The translations under genes and the position numbers were made by a program. A stretch of DNA of 64,000 nt from Callipepla californica brunnescens. Its lineage: Eukaryota > Chordata > Aves > Galliformes > Odontophoridae. This document shows, piece after piece, positions 14,301-26,747 of this stretch. The stretch spans positions 4,960,001-5,024,000 of the forward strand of contig JALIRH010000036.1 of NCBI GenBank assembly GCA_023055505.1. Reading direction: 5' to 3'. Positions within the stretch are counted from its first letter, which is position 1, and each line of letters starts with the position of its first letter. Below the pieces are notes generated by a model. The model saw nothing but the letters and a program-made list of their open reading frames with translations. It made no database searches and had not been told where the DNA came from.

Positions 14301-17300
14301 TGGAAAAATGATTATTTGTTTTGTCTCTTTATTTATTTGTGCAAGTGAGAATTGATTCCTTGCAGCAGGAGCTGCTGCTTGCTGCTGGGACGGATTTGTG
14401 TTTGAAATGCCATTGTTCTGCCGTGCTGCTGGCATCGACAGAGCACGGGGCAGCTTTTTGTCTCCTCGTTTCTCCCAAGTGAGATACAGCACGCAAATCA
14501 AACTCAGACCATCTCTTATTGCTTTGGAAGCCTTCGTGGGTGATTTTAATCTTCCCAGATCTTAATAGAAAGCGAACTGCAACTGGAGCAGTGAATTGCA
14601 GCAGGTTGGCTCCTGTGCTGTGAGCCAACACCTGAGCATGCAGTGCAGCTCTGAGCCACAGAGCTGGGATGCTGGGCCCACACCCCAGGGCTCTGCAGAG
14701 CTGGGGATGTGCTGTGCCTGCAGGATGTGAGCCAGCAGAGCTGAGCCTGTCGTGAGCAGCAGCAGAAGCTGAGCAGTGAATGGCGAGGCTCTAGCCCGCT
14801 TAGTACAGCTGTATTTCATTTATTAAGGTGCTGCATGGTGCAAACTCACCATTTCATTAGAGGCTGTCAGAGTTTGTGTTCATATTTTGCAAAGTTGGGT
14901 TAATTCTCTTTGCAGTATTTGTGCCTCTGGGTCAAAGCAGGAGTTGCTTTCTCTCGCAGCATACAGGCACAGAGCAGGGCAGGATCGATGGGTTAAACAA
15001 GTGCCCCTTCTATAGGCTGATAACCTAGGCATCATCCTGCTCCTAGCAATCAATCTGGGGCAGGCACTGAGAAATTAAGTGGGGAAAAAAAAGCATCAAA
15101 CTGCATTGCAAAGCGATCTGGAGAGAGACTGTGCACTATTTAAGTGCTGTGGCACAATCCCTGCGAAGGGACAGACCCTACAAAGCTGTCACTGGTGGAA
15201 GTGGGCTGGGATGGCTGGGACATCCCATCGCTGTGCTGGGCTCCACTGAGCCCTTTGGAGGGCAGAGTTTTAATAACACTGGGAGACGCAGAAGCGAAGG
15301 CAGTGGCTTCTGTTTCTGATAGATTCCTTTGCACTGAGATTTAATGGATTAGCCAAAATGATGTGAAAAAATGGATCTCTGATTTATTACCTGCAATTTT
15401 TCGCTTACTGCAGCATTTTTTTATTTTTTTTTTTTACTCAATCACTGTGTTTTCCACCCTGTTAAAGTCTTGTGTGAATAAGTGCTATGTTGTGTTTCTG
15501 GATTTGCCCGGAGGGCTCATCAGACGACCCTTTGCCTACAGTCCCCACCAGGCCATTTAAACAGGAAGTTTAATTTTATAGTATTAAAAAAGAGAAAACG
15601 GTACTTAATTATCTGGCTGTGAAACAGCAGTACTCTTTCTTAATTTTAGTAGCTAATAAAATGCTGTTCCTGCAGTTAACTACTTCTGGTCCAAACGCAC
15701 TACAATTTTGGCTATTTGAATAGAATATTTTATGAACTGTTATATATTGCACTACAGTTTTTAAACTCCACTATGACATATTTCTCTCAAGATTTATTAG
15801 CGTTTTTTATTTAAAACAATATATTAAAGAGAGGAGAAAGAGTAATCTTAGCTAAAATTCAAATATTAGAAAAACATAACATAGACCAAATCTTTTCATT
15901 TAACTTCCCCCCTCCCCTTTCTCCCCTCCCACTGTTGCTATAAAAAAGTTTTTTGGAACAACAACCCACACCTGCATCATTAATTCAATATGTCTTCCAA
16001 CATGACTCAAATCATAGTATCAGTTTCAGGGGCCATTTGCTACTTAAATGACTTTATGAAAACAGAACAATGAACTGCCCCTATGCAGTCCTTACATTAA
16101 CTCTGGCTGAAATCAGCCCCAAACCTTTTCTGTCCCGGTGTGCTCGCTGCTTTACTCGCAGTTGCTGCTCTTGCCCCCTGAGCCTCTCATTAAGAGCAGT
16201 GTCTGCCAGTCCCTATAACCTGGTAAAGCCCACAGCACGGGCAGTGCTTGCAGGACATCATCCTGCCTGCAGCAGCTCACTGCTGGTGACGTGGCAGTGT
16301 GCTCGGACATCCAGGTCTGCGTTTTACCCGAGCACTGCCCGCTGGGTTCGGTCTCATCTCAGCACAAGAGATGGGGACATAGCTGGGCTCCAAGCCACTG
16401 CAATGAAACCAAGAGAGAACTAATTGCAAGAAGTGCATTCCGTGTTGTGTTCTCAGCTTGCTCGCCCTGCCAGCTTTGGATGTCTTGCTTCGTGTCGTGC
16501 GGTGCGCTCTTTTTTCTTAAATGGCTCTGGATCAGATGCATGAGGTTTTTAATAGGGTAGCAGTTTATGTGCTGCTGAGATGGGAGAAGGACAGGGAAAT
16601 GGGGATAGCCAGGTGAAAAACTGGGATCCACAGGGATCCAGGGACAGCCTGGCCTTTCTTGGCTGAGGCCATGGCAGCTCGTCCCTGTGCAGCATCCCAT
16701 GAGTTCAGTTGTCTGTGAGCTGTGCAGGAGGCAGGGAGAGTCCCCGTGAGTCCTGTCTGGGGGGAAGAAATTCAGAGTAAACGCCACGGCCCACACATAC
16801 ATACACAATTCCTTATGAGTCAGGTCGCTTATGAGGGAAATTATCATTTGTTTGCATAAGGGATAATACCCCAGTGAGCATCTGCTTAATCTTAGCTGTC
16901 ACTTGGCAATAGAGGATATGCAATTCACGCTGCCTCCCACTATATCTAGCAGGAACCAGTTAAAAAGGAAACTGTTGTCATCAATTACACGAGTCAATGT
17001 TTTAGAGAAAGCATCCTCCACAACTGTGTTTCCCTAATTTAGGTGTGTGTAGTTAGTTAATTTGTGGGCTTTAAGAGACTCGGCAACTATCAATATTAGC
17101 CTTACCAGCACGAATAGATGGGGTTGCTATTAATGTACAGCAGGGCCTGTTAGGAGCACACGGTCGTGGGTTTCCTTCCCCACATATCCTCTTCCACATG
17201 TCCATGTGGAGGAAACACATCTGAGAGCCTCCTGCACTGCATGGATGTTTGCTGTCCGTCCTGCCACTGCCACGCTGCCCATCACGTATCCCAAGGCAGT

Positions 17301-20300
17301 TGGGAAGGAAATCTGCCCTCTCACTTCCAAACAGCTCCTTCTTATTGCATCCATTCTGGTCTCCTCACCCCTGGTACAGACATCTGAAAATCTTCCCAGA
17401 TCTATTTTGAGTACTGTCTGAGCACAAATATTTCTTTGACAGCATTTTTTCTTTTTTTTTTTTGGTGTATTTAAGAGCCTCAAAGGGCTAAAATGGGATT
17501 GGATGGGTTCCCAGCTTCTGAAGAGCAAAGGCTTTGGGGAAAGGGCTTTGTAGGATCTGGAGCAGGGAGGATGACAAGGACTCTTCTTGGGTTTAAAAAA
17601 GCAAGTTTAAAAAACCACCGTAACACCCAGCTTTTTAGATCCATGCCTTTACCTGGGCCAGAATTGACTGTTCTGATGGAAACTGGGAAAACTGCACCGA
17701 AGGTATTAAAGTAATTAACAGCAGAGTAATGCTGTCCTAAAACAGACTTAACATGTCTGAAACATAAAGGCATCAAAAATGGTTTACATTTAGCAGTGGA
17801 GTTCCTTGTCATGTGTTACAGACACTCTGAATTTTAGGTGTAGGGCTCAGAATCAGGAGGAAATCCCACAATCAAGAAAGGCTCCAGAAGATGTATATTG
17901 GACAAGATATCTATCTGTATGAGAAAGAGGTCCCAAAAGTCCTCCCAGATATACTCTGTGGCACATCACAGAACACAGCACAGCTTTTACGAGCAAGAGG
18001 ACTGTGTTGGTGAGAACTGAGCTCCCAGCACTCCTTTGCTTTGTGGCTCCTTATAATTTTTGTATTAAGATAACACAGCACTAAGTAATGCACTGGCCAA
18101 TATGTTGCTTGCTTGCTGTTATTTCAGATGTCTCTCAGTGCTAAGCAGCCATCAGTATTTACCCACCTCAACGTTATCACTATGTGCACTTAGTAACCCG
18201 GATTCATTTGCCATTATGTAGATTTCTTTTCTTTTTTGTGGTTGACACGCTCCTTCTTTAAAGACAACCACCCCAGTGAGCCCATGAGGGCTGGGAGCTG
18301 GTGGCTGAGCCCTGCTGAGCAGGCTGAACTCGCAGTGTTTGCGCTTCGAATTTGCTCAATTGGTCCTTTTCCATTATTCAACCTCGATTGCTTCTGTTCA
18401 CCACCCTTGTCTGCTGCATTAACTGTCTATTACCTTGTTTACCATCATTGTGTTAAACATCAGCTTACGAATGTCAATTTGTTCTCCAATTAACTCTGCC
18501 TTATTGACTTGCCCTCAGACTTTCAAACATAAGCTTTCTGAAGTGCCTATCATTATAAAACTGATTTGTTTAATTTTTTGAAGGGATATAGCTTTAATGT
18601 CTCCTTTTCATTTTGTTATCTTGGTGTCACCCGTGTTTAAGGTCTGTTGTTTTGGCAGTGTGGTTTGTCCTAATAGCTTCTTATCTGTGTTAATATTTTG
18701 TGGCAGTTTATGTACCTGTGTTCTTCAGGGGATGCATTCATTTCCTTCTCCTGAATGTGGCGTGCTAGCGGGAACCTGCTAAAGAAGCAAAGATTTGACT
18801 GCCTTTTCCCAGAGGTCTGAAAGTTAAATGCAGATAGGTTTTGCAGAAATAAAATTAAGGAACCCCTGTGTGTGAGCATCTCACAGATCATTGCTGTGTA
18901 TGTGAGCAGAGTGAAACTGCTGCGTGGCAGAGGGCACAGAGCAGTAGCTCGTGGCTCTGCAGAACAGGCACATAACCACATGCAGTGCCTCCACCTGAGC
19001 TGATGCCCTGGGAAATTAAGAGAAAAAAGGCAGAAGTTGCCTCACGGAACATCGAGACCCTAAATGAGGTTCTGTAGGGCTGCCAGGCTGAGCAGGGGGT
19101 TAAAAACCACACAACCTGGTTCCTGACCTCCTGGTTTCTCACAACCATATGATCTGGGCACAGTCATCCCATTTTTAAACGGACCTGGAGGTGGTGCTTG
19201 GTTTGGACGAGAGGCTGGAGCACCTACTGGGAGTTATCCATCACCAGACAGGGACAGTGGCACTTCAGACATCTCTTTCTGCCCTGGCTCTCCTCTTTCA
19301 GCTGCGGAAGATTTCATTTGATTTAGAAAATAACTGCAGAAGAGATGACACCAGTAACGTTTTTATACTGAGCTCTTTTGGGCATCCAAAGATTGTTTAG
19401 TTGTCAGTTTTAACAGCTGGAAAAACAATACCTTGAGAAAGCTCTTGGAGGGGGGGGAGGCAGTTTCTCTGTCTGCTCTAATTTCAGTTCATGACCCCCT
19501 AAAGGAACCAGGCCATGGTTTTTAGATGCCCACCTCTATTCCAGCGTGGAACTGCAGATGCTCAGCAATTTGGGTGGCTCCACCACCTTCTCTGCACCCA
19601 CAGCAGTGCTCAGTGTGCCTGTGAAGCACAGAGCTGGAGAGATTCACAGCTGAGCTGTGGTGTGCAGGGCTCGGGATGGTGGGGTGACCGTGCTGTCTTG
19701 GATGCACTCAGCTCAGTCCTGCCTTTAGCAGCAGGTTTTAATTGCCATCAACTGCTGAGTCAAGCATGACGAAACACATTCACCAAATGAGGCTTAATTT
19801 TTTGGTCTTTCATTTCCTCCTGTCTGTGGCAACTTGTCTTCATATTTTATCAACTGCTTTTATGTCCCTACACTATCATGATAGGGTTTGGTTCACTGAG
19901 TCCCCTGGCACCCCAAATATTGCTTTCTTTTGTTGACATGTACATCCCAGGACAGTTCAGATTGCATCAGTGCTGCTGCTGAGAAAAGCACCATTTCTGC
20001 TTTATCTCGAGTCAGTCAGTCCCAGAATCCCCTTCTTTTGTGAGCTGAACCTGCCTCTGAAAATAACACATCTCTCTGTCATCCTTAGTATTTTTCTTTT
20101 ATATTTTCTTTAACTATCCTAAAAATCTCTTGGTTATTTGTTGGGGCTTTTTTTTGTTTTTTTTAGTAGAACAGTATAAGATGAGTGGTTTTTTTTTGCA
20201 TCAGAGCAGTGTCAATAAATGGCTTTTGCCAGTTATCTAAACGCTTTAGCTGAGCTTGGGCGTTTAATCTCTTGTAAAAGCTGTTTATTGCCTTCTGTAT

Positions 20301-20860
20301 TGCACTGCAAGGCACATTATCCCTTAAGTATATGAATGACACAATTAGTCCTCGTGGAGGCTTACCAAAATACTGCTGATTGAAGGTCAAGCATGAAAAT
20401 TCAGATGCCACTCTCCTTAATTAAGAAAACTGGTCCTCCTGCATAAAGATCAGTATCAGTTCTGGAGGTAAATCGTAGGGAAGAATCAAATGGATTCAGT
20501 TCTGTGATGAGGATAAATGCTCTGCGGCCGAGTTTGGTTTCTAGGTAGCAAATTGAAATCACAAAAGGTGTTCATAAAAGTCCATTTGACTATTAGTGAT
20601 CTTCTCAAAACAGATTGTTAACTTCAATCTGCTGTAAAATGTAAGTGGCATTTATAGGTGGCATCGCAAATAACAGGCAATCAAGCCTCATTAACACTGT
20701 AGTTTATAATTGCAGATTACTGTAATTTGTAAGGGATTGAGGATTCTAAAGGGTGTTATTTCTACCATCGGGAGCTAATGAACAGAGAGGGAAATGTACT
20801 GTAAGTTCAGATTTCTGTTCTTCTTTACAAAACAATTGACACTAAATAGTCCTCAATCCT

Positions 20861-20882
20861 TGTTTTGTTTTGTTTTGTTTTT
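20861..20882. repeat. (TTTTG)n simple repeat
   Basis: About four tandem TTTTG units are followed by a T run. It is a simple-sequence tract with no other visible role. Confidence 0.8.
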
Positions 20883-23514
20883 AAGAAAAAAAGTATGGAA
20901 ACAACTGTTACATTGAATTCTGTTTGAAGTGGAGAGCAGAGAAGCCAAACATTCCCAGCAAATTGAGGCTCACCTATGAAGGCTGCTTTTACCCCCACAT
21001 TTTGCAAGGGAAAGAGTGGAAAGTAGATCTTGGAGGACAGCAGATAGTGCCTGTCCTTTGGACAACTTTCTGATCAGCTCTTGCAGGTTAATAAAATAAA
21101 TTCAGCTTGGCTTGTTTCTCTGCTTTCCATTTTTGAAGTCTGGGCTGAAAGCTGAATCATTTCTGTAACTGTTCTTTGCCATTCCAGCAGCCATGGGCAG
21201 TTCAGGTGGCCATCCCCTAAGTGTTCAACTTCTGGCTATACATCCAAACTCGTAAATGTTTGAGGTTAGCCCTGCATTTATTTGCTTTCAAGTACCTTTT
21301 GATTGGTATGACAAAATGGATGACACATGTTCTTAGTATAAATTAGGAAGGTGTCTAAACCACAACGCTTGGATTTGAGCTACCCCAAATCTTAAGGGTG
21401 TTTCTAATTAGGACTTAAATGTTCATGGTGTTGCACGTGTGTCTCGTTGTCTGGAACCTAGACAGTCCAATTAGGAAGGAAGGCTCTGAGACCTCCAGAT
21501 GCTGCATTTGCTGATTTGGGCATTGGATATATGTGGTTTCTCATAGAGGAAGATGCCTGCCTACTGAGGTAGATGTGTGACAGCAGTTCAGTGCATGCTG
21601 CTGTTGCTTATCGTAGATGTGCTTTGAAACAAGTCATTGAGCTGCTTTTAAAGCTGCTTCTGTTTTTGAGCTCCCGATATGAAGTGCTTACAGAGCTATT
21701 GCTCTTTTGAGGTGCTGAGTAGTGCTTGAATGAAGAGCTGTGGATTTTCAGCCCTCTTGAAAATGTGGTGTTGGGTACTCAGAGCTGAATCTGATTGCAA
21801 TCGGTGTTCGGTTCTGAGATGTGGGAATTTTTTTCTGTATGAAGGAGATTCAAAGAATGCAAACAGTTTTCTTGTGGACATTCAACCTTCAGTGTCCACC
21901 ACCGATAGCAGCTGCAGCAGAAGTGAGCAGTGCTCCTTAAAAAAGAGAAACGAAACAGAAAACCCCCAGTAGCATCCGTGTACTCCCATCTAGCATGCCC
22001 CGAGACAGCCTGCAATGGCTTGAAGATTTGTCTGCACAGCAATGACAATAAAAGATGCACAAGGTTTATTTTTTGACTGCGTTCATGGTTCACAGGCAGG
22101 AATAAAAATGAACGCTCTCCAATTTAAGTCCTTCAGCCAAAAATCTGTCAATTTACAAAGCAAAAAACAGTGACTGATACTCTTGACAAAGCTAGTTTTG
22201 CTAATTTTAAGGAGATATCCCTAAAGGTGAGCTTGGAAGGATGTCGTATCTGACTTATCTTTGAAGCCCATATACTTATGTTTATTAAAATCAATATAAT
22301 CCATTAGCCTACATTGTTTCCATTTTTAATAATCTATTGATATATTGCCTGGGCTTTTACGGGACTAAACAAATTTCCTCTTTATGTGCCCTGTAATAGC
22401 CGGAGGTCAGGCTGGTTGAGAGCAGTTGCTGTATATAAATGTTTATTTACTGCCTGACTACTGATTGAGAACATATCTGGTCCACGGGCTTCAGATGGCT
22501 TTTAAACTAGAGATTTATGGCCTACTTCCTGTTTTCCAGACATAGTACACCATTTTTAAATAAAGTAATGAATGCAAGCTATTGTGAAAATAAAAGGCAG
22601 GGATTGCACCCAACTCCACATTCGAGGAGGTGGACGACCAGGACCCCAGTTATTTCATCATTCATTTGTTTTCTGTTCGAGGGGCTTTGTACACGTTAAA
22701 CACCTCTGGTTCACTCTCTTGGCTTGTGTCTTTCCAGCCAGGAAAGCCCTCGTGGAGGGGCTGCATGCCCACCCTGGCCCACGCAGAGCAAGTTGGAGCT
22801 GCACAACAAAGAGCCAGCCCCGTTTTTGCCTAGCAGATGTCATTTTCTAGCAGCCTCTCTCCTGTTGGCCCCAAAGCATTCCCATGTGGGCTTGACATGG
22901 AGCACAAGTCCAGGCCCCTCTTTGTGAGGTTCCCTGCCTTTCAGCTCCTAGCTGCAGTGCTCTGGGATGTGCTCATTTCTAAGCCTGTAGCAGTGACAAT
23001 TGAAATCGACTCATTTGGCTTGCAGCTCTGTTTCTGTATTTTTCGGAAGCCACATTACATGACACATCAATTAACCGGGCTTGTCTGAGTCCTGTACCCC
23101 ACACTGGACATTGATTCTTATCATCTGTTAAGTGTTACGCCTGCTCTAGTCCTTACCCCTTCCACTCTGAGTGGCATCTGAAGCAGTAAGTGCCAAGTCC
23201 CTTGTGGTTTTCTGTTCTCCACAGTGTGAAAATCCACCTACCTCGCAGAACGTTGTCCAGTCCTTTGTCCTTACTGTTACAGGACAGGCTGTCACCAATA
23301 GCCTTCTTAAACTGGCAGCAACAAATAAGTGATGTTGTGTCATGGCTGTGGCAGTAGAGCGTTTCTATTCAGCAGTCAGCATCACGTTCTTGGTTGCAAT
23401 CTGCTGCACAGTGGGTTCCAGTGACCAGGTGTAGTTTCATACATGAAAAGTGGCCGTGGTTGGGGACATTCCCACTTCGCAGGGACTCTGCTGCGTGTAA
23501 ATCCCCACAGCCTA

Positions 23515-23599
23515 AATTCCTTGGCAGCAATTTACATGCGAGTGCAAGAGCAATTGGCTGTAATTGTCCTCCGGGGATGGGATCATTTAATTAGTTTTC
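23515..23599 (+). repeat. copy 1 of a diverged ~85-bp repeat
   Basis: This stretch aligns without large gaps to 24,386-24,469. Shared blocks in order are cttggcagcaa, atg-gagt, a central caatt, tgt--ttgtcc, and then atgggat-attt. Identity by eye is roughly 70 percent, which suggests an old dispersed repeat or an old local duplication. I cannot name the family. Confidence 0.6.
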
Positions 23600-24385
23600 A
23601 TTTGCACAGTGAATATCACTTCCCTCTGGACATGGAGTCATCGTTGTTACGAAGATGTGTTACATGCTGATGGAGACTGTCCTGGTCCAGTTGTTTGTGA
23701 CGTGCAGCATTTGCAGCAGCCCTGCCATTCCAACAAAGGCCATTTCTGGGAGTTTTACGTGCATTTTTTAACCTGTTATTCCATGAAAGGGTCCTAATCA
23801 AAGCAACACACAGCAGTGTGGGCTGCACCCCGCCTGGGGCACACAGAGCTCCTTCATGGAGAATATGTTCATTAAAACGTGTAACGACAGGCAGAACTCC
23901 CCAGTATTTGGTATGTTCATTAAACTTTTAATTATATCAACGCTTTCTTTAATAGAAACGTGGCATTCTTTCTGAAGGCACTTGGCACGCAGGGCCAGGA
24001 GGGGCCGGCTGCTCGCTGCCCCCTGCACTGATGGCAGTTTTAGGAGCCTTCCCACCACGGCTCTCAGGAAAGGAAACACAGCTGCGATGGCAAGAGCCTC
24101 TGTTTGCCTTGGGCAAAAGGAATGGCTCTCGATGCATGTGGGTACCGACAAGATGGAGAAGTGAGGGAAAAGTCAGCACCGAGGGCTTGGTTCAACACCC
24201 ATTAAACTCAAGTTGAGAGTGATAGATTTTAAAAGGACCCTACAGATGCAATAGCTACTTAACAGGATTTTCAGAAGCACTTGGGTGTCTCATTCCCATT
24301 GATTTCACATGAGGGAATTGGCCTTCATTTATAGGACACGATTTACAAACAGAGCTTCTTCCATGTGTAGGTCCTACTGATCTGT

Positions 24386-24469
24386 AAATTACTTGGCAGC
24401 AAACTGAATGTGAGTATGAGCCCAATTTGTTGTGGTTGTCCCCAGGGCATGGGATAATTTCTTTGTTTC
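24386..24469 (+). repeat. copy 2 of a diverged ~85-bp repeat
   Basis: This is the partner of 23,515-23,599, in the same orientation and about 870 bases downstream, with the shared blocks cttggcagcaa, ttgtcc and atgggat. The sequence just upstream (about 24,264-24,310, containing gattttcagaagcac and cattcccattgatttca) resembles a word family common in ancient amniote interspersed repeats, so a repeat-derived origin is plausible. That resemblance is from memory and is weak. Confidence 0.55.
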
Positions 24470-25101
24470 TACAACACCCATAATGTCCAGTAAACACCTG
24501 AAGGGGTGACATGAAGGGGTCCAAGGAGAGCTCAGCTCCTGAAAGTGTGTGAATGCATTTTTAAATGTCTAAATTGCTTCAAAAAAATACCAGGGAGCTT
24601 CCCATGATGATCTGGAGCAATACTCCAATGCACAGCCTCATCTCAGATGCTGAGAGGGGTTGGTAGAGGCGTGGAGGAAAATTCCTCTATGGCAAAGGAT
24701 GCACCAGAAGTCCTGAGCAAAACCTGGTAAATCCTCATGGCTGAAGGAAGCAATGTAACGGGTCCAGAGATTGAGGAAAGCTGAGAGCAAAAGCACATGA
24801 ACCAACTTGCTCTCAGCTTTCAGAAGCCAAAGATAGGCTGGAGTCAGTGCTAATGATCCACCTGCAGGTCAGGCACACTGCCTGCAGACATTAAGTGTGT
24901 AATCTCATTTCTGCAGGGTGTGAGGAGTGGAGCAGCTCAGTTCTTAGTCATTAAATAGTGAGTCCTAATCTATTCCTCTGAATACAGGAGAAAGACTGTG
25001 TCTTTCTGGTGGTAAGTGTTCTTCTCTGTGCCATCCCTGCTCAGATTTCTGTAACTCACATCTACGAGCCTATCTTCTTCACTTGGTTTTCTTTATCCGG
25101 G

Positions 25102-25158
25102 GGGTTGGACTGGGGGACCTCCAGAGGTCTCTTCCCCCGTGGTTCCATGGTTCTGTAT
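25102..25158 (+). mobile_element. CR1 LINE 3' end, short degenerate fragment
   Basis: The sequence ggttggactgggggacctcc, followed by agaggtctcttcccccgtgg and ttccatggttctgt, matches the terminal hairpin and tail region of avian CR1 LINEs (consensus ggttggact...ggtcttttccaacc...attctatga) with many substitutions. Only the extreme 3' end is visible, as expected for 5'-truncated CR1 insertions. No open reading frame remains. Confidence 0.75.
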
Positions 25159-26718
25159 CTGCTCTATCAAAGAGAACCATTTGTGCAGTGCTAAGCACCC
25201 ATCAGAAAGCTCATCCTGGGAGTCACTGATCACCGTATTACCAAGAACATCGGAGGAGGAGCAGGGCTGTGCTGCAGCAGAAGCCGTGCAGCTGAGCAGT
25301 CAGCTCCTGGAGGCTCACAGTGTGCTTCACATGCAGCCAAACTCATCTGCGGTGAAACTGAACTCATTTTAGTTTTACACCCTGGATGAACTTGGCTTAG
25401 AGCATTTCTCACTGTTTACTTTCTCCCCTTCCACAGTCTGCAGGCTGCCAAGCTTCTATCCTTTGTTTGGATGTTAATTTGGATTATCTTGTCATCAAGG
25501 AAATCATTAACTTTTTATTGCCCTGTAAAATCAAAGTAGGCAAGGAGTGCGCCCAATGATTTTGGACTTCGGCAGCAGTGCTGCCAGAGAGCTGCAGCAG
25601 CCAGCCCCAATGTTTTTCTCCTCCCTGTCTTTGTTTTTTGAGAGGTCTGGAGCTGTGGGTGCTCGAATGAACAATATCCAGCAAGTGCAATGTGTGAATT
25701 TCGAGAAAATATTAAACACGTGGTTTGTGTTTCAAAACCCAGAAAATATTATGGAAGCAATAAAATACCCTCAGTGCGGGCAGCCCGAGAGGGCTCTCCC
25801 TTTGTGAGTACATGCGTTTGGATTTAGCTGTGCGTCATTCTCCAGCCAGCTTCATTCCAGGCCAGGTCTTACAATGCCTTGATCCACGCCTGTGGATCCC
25901 TGTAGGGAGACAGGAGCAGCAGCAGCTGCAGGCTGTCCCCATCAGAGCCTGTTCTGGAGGGGATAAAGGAGAGCCCCATCTCCACCGTGCAGCTCGTGCC
26001 CCACGCCAGCAGGGAGGCTCACACAGGGCTGGTGTGTAAACTTTCCAACAGTCTTGCCGAGAGCACAGGTGCCTTGTTAAGGTCTGCAACGCTGATAATA
26101 ATTAATAACGATCACGTGGCTCACGCCGTCGTTCTTTTCTGTGGCCTGGTGCTCAATGGGAGTTGGTTCTGTCTGGCAGAAGTCCCAACTCAGGGAGCAA
26201 AGCGTTCTCCAAAGCTGCCCTGGGGTGTGGGGCTTTGTGGCCGTGCTGGGGCATGTTTCATCTCAGTGATGGAGATTTTGGCCCATATGGATGCACACAC
26301 ACACATGCATTGGCTTCAGGGATGGTTAACGGTGTCACCAAGTGTCATAAAAAAGCTTGGGAAGAAATAATTAACTCAGAACTGCTCCTAGCAGATGCAG
26401 TGACATGGGGAGCACTTAGCAATAGGGTCCTGGTGTTGTCGTGGCCTCGGGTTTATTTGAAGCCACAGTTAAACAAATCATTGTTTAGGGACCACGGACA
26501 CTTTATTTTTTAATAGTCTGTGACCTGCAATAGACTTTCGGTTGGGTGTTAATGACCAAAGGTTTTGCAAGTAATTAAATTTGTGGAGAGCACTATCCCT
26601 GAGAGGCTGCAGAGCGCGTTGGAGAACAGGCGTGCGTCTGTGCATTGCTCCAGTCCTAAACCTCAGTGCTCTGACTGCACAACCTGAGTGGGCCCAGTGG
26701 CTCTTTAACCCGAGCTGA

Positions 26719-26747
26719 GCACTCAGCAAAGCACTCAGCAAAGCACT
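26719..26747. repeat. 12-bp tandem repeat (gcactcagcaaa), 2.4 copies
   Basis: The unit gcactcagcaaa occurs twice without mismatch and a third partial copy follows. Confidence 0.85.

Larger units (their letters stand above)
1..25101. other. intergenic DNA, no gene recognised
   Basis: No open frame here shows a recognisable domain, a coherent set of exons or a family motif. The longest frames (for example 4,645-5,277 on plus and 3,990-4,427 on minus) match no protein I know. The DNA is of ordinary AT-leaning composition with short A runs (705-720), an AT-rich stretch at 8,390-8,425, a TTTTG run at 20,861-20,882, and a tandem duplication at 5,275-5,324. AT-rich stretches with homeodomain-like TAAT cores and octamer-like words (16,790-17,110 and 20,190-20,420) could be conserved non-coding elements. 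Because PRDM16 lies downstream, long-range enhancers are possible here, but that is inference. Confidence 0.6.

Noticed and set aside
19191..19260. Words gaggctggagcacctac resembling the internal part of CR1
   Set aside because: Only a single short word matches and no 3' terminal box or tail follows.
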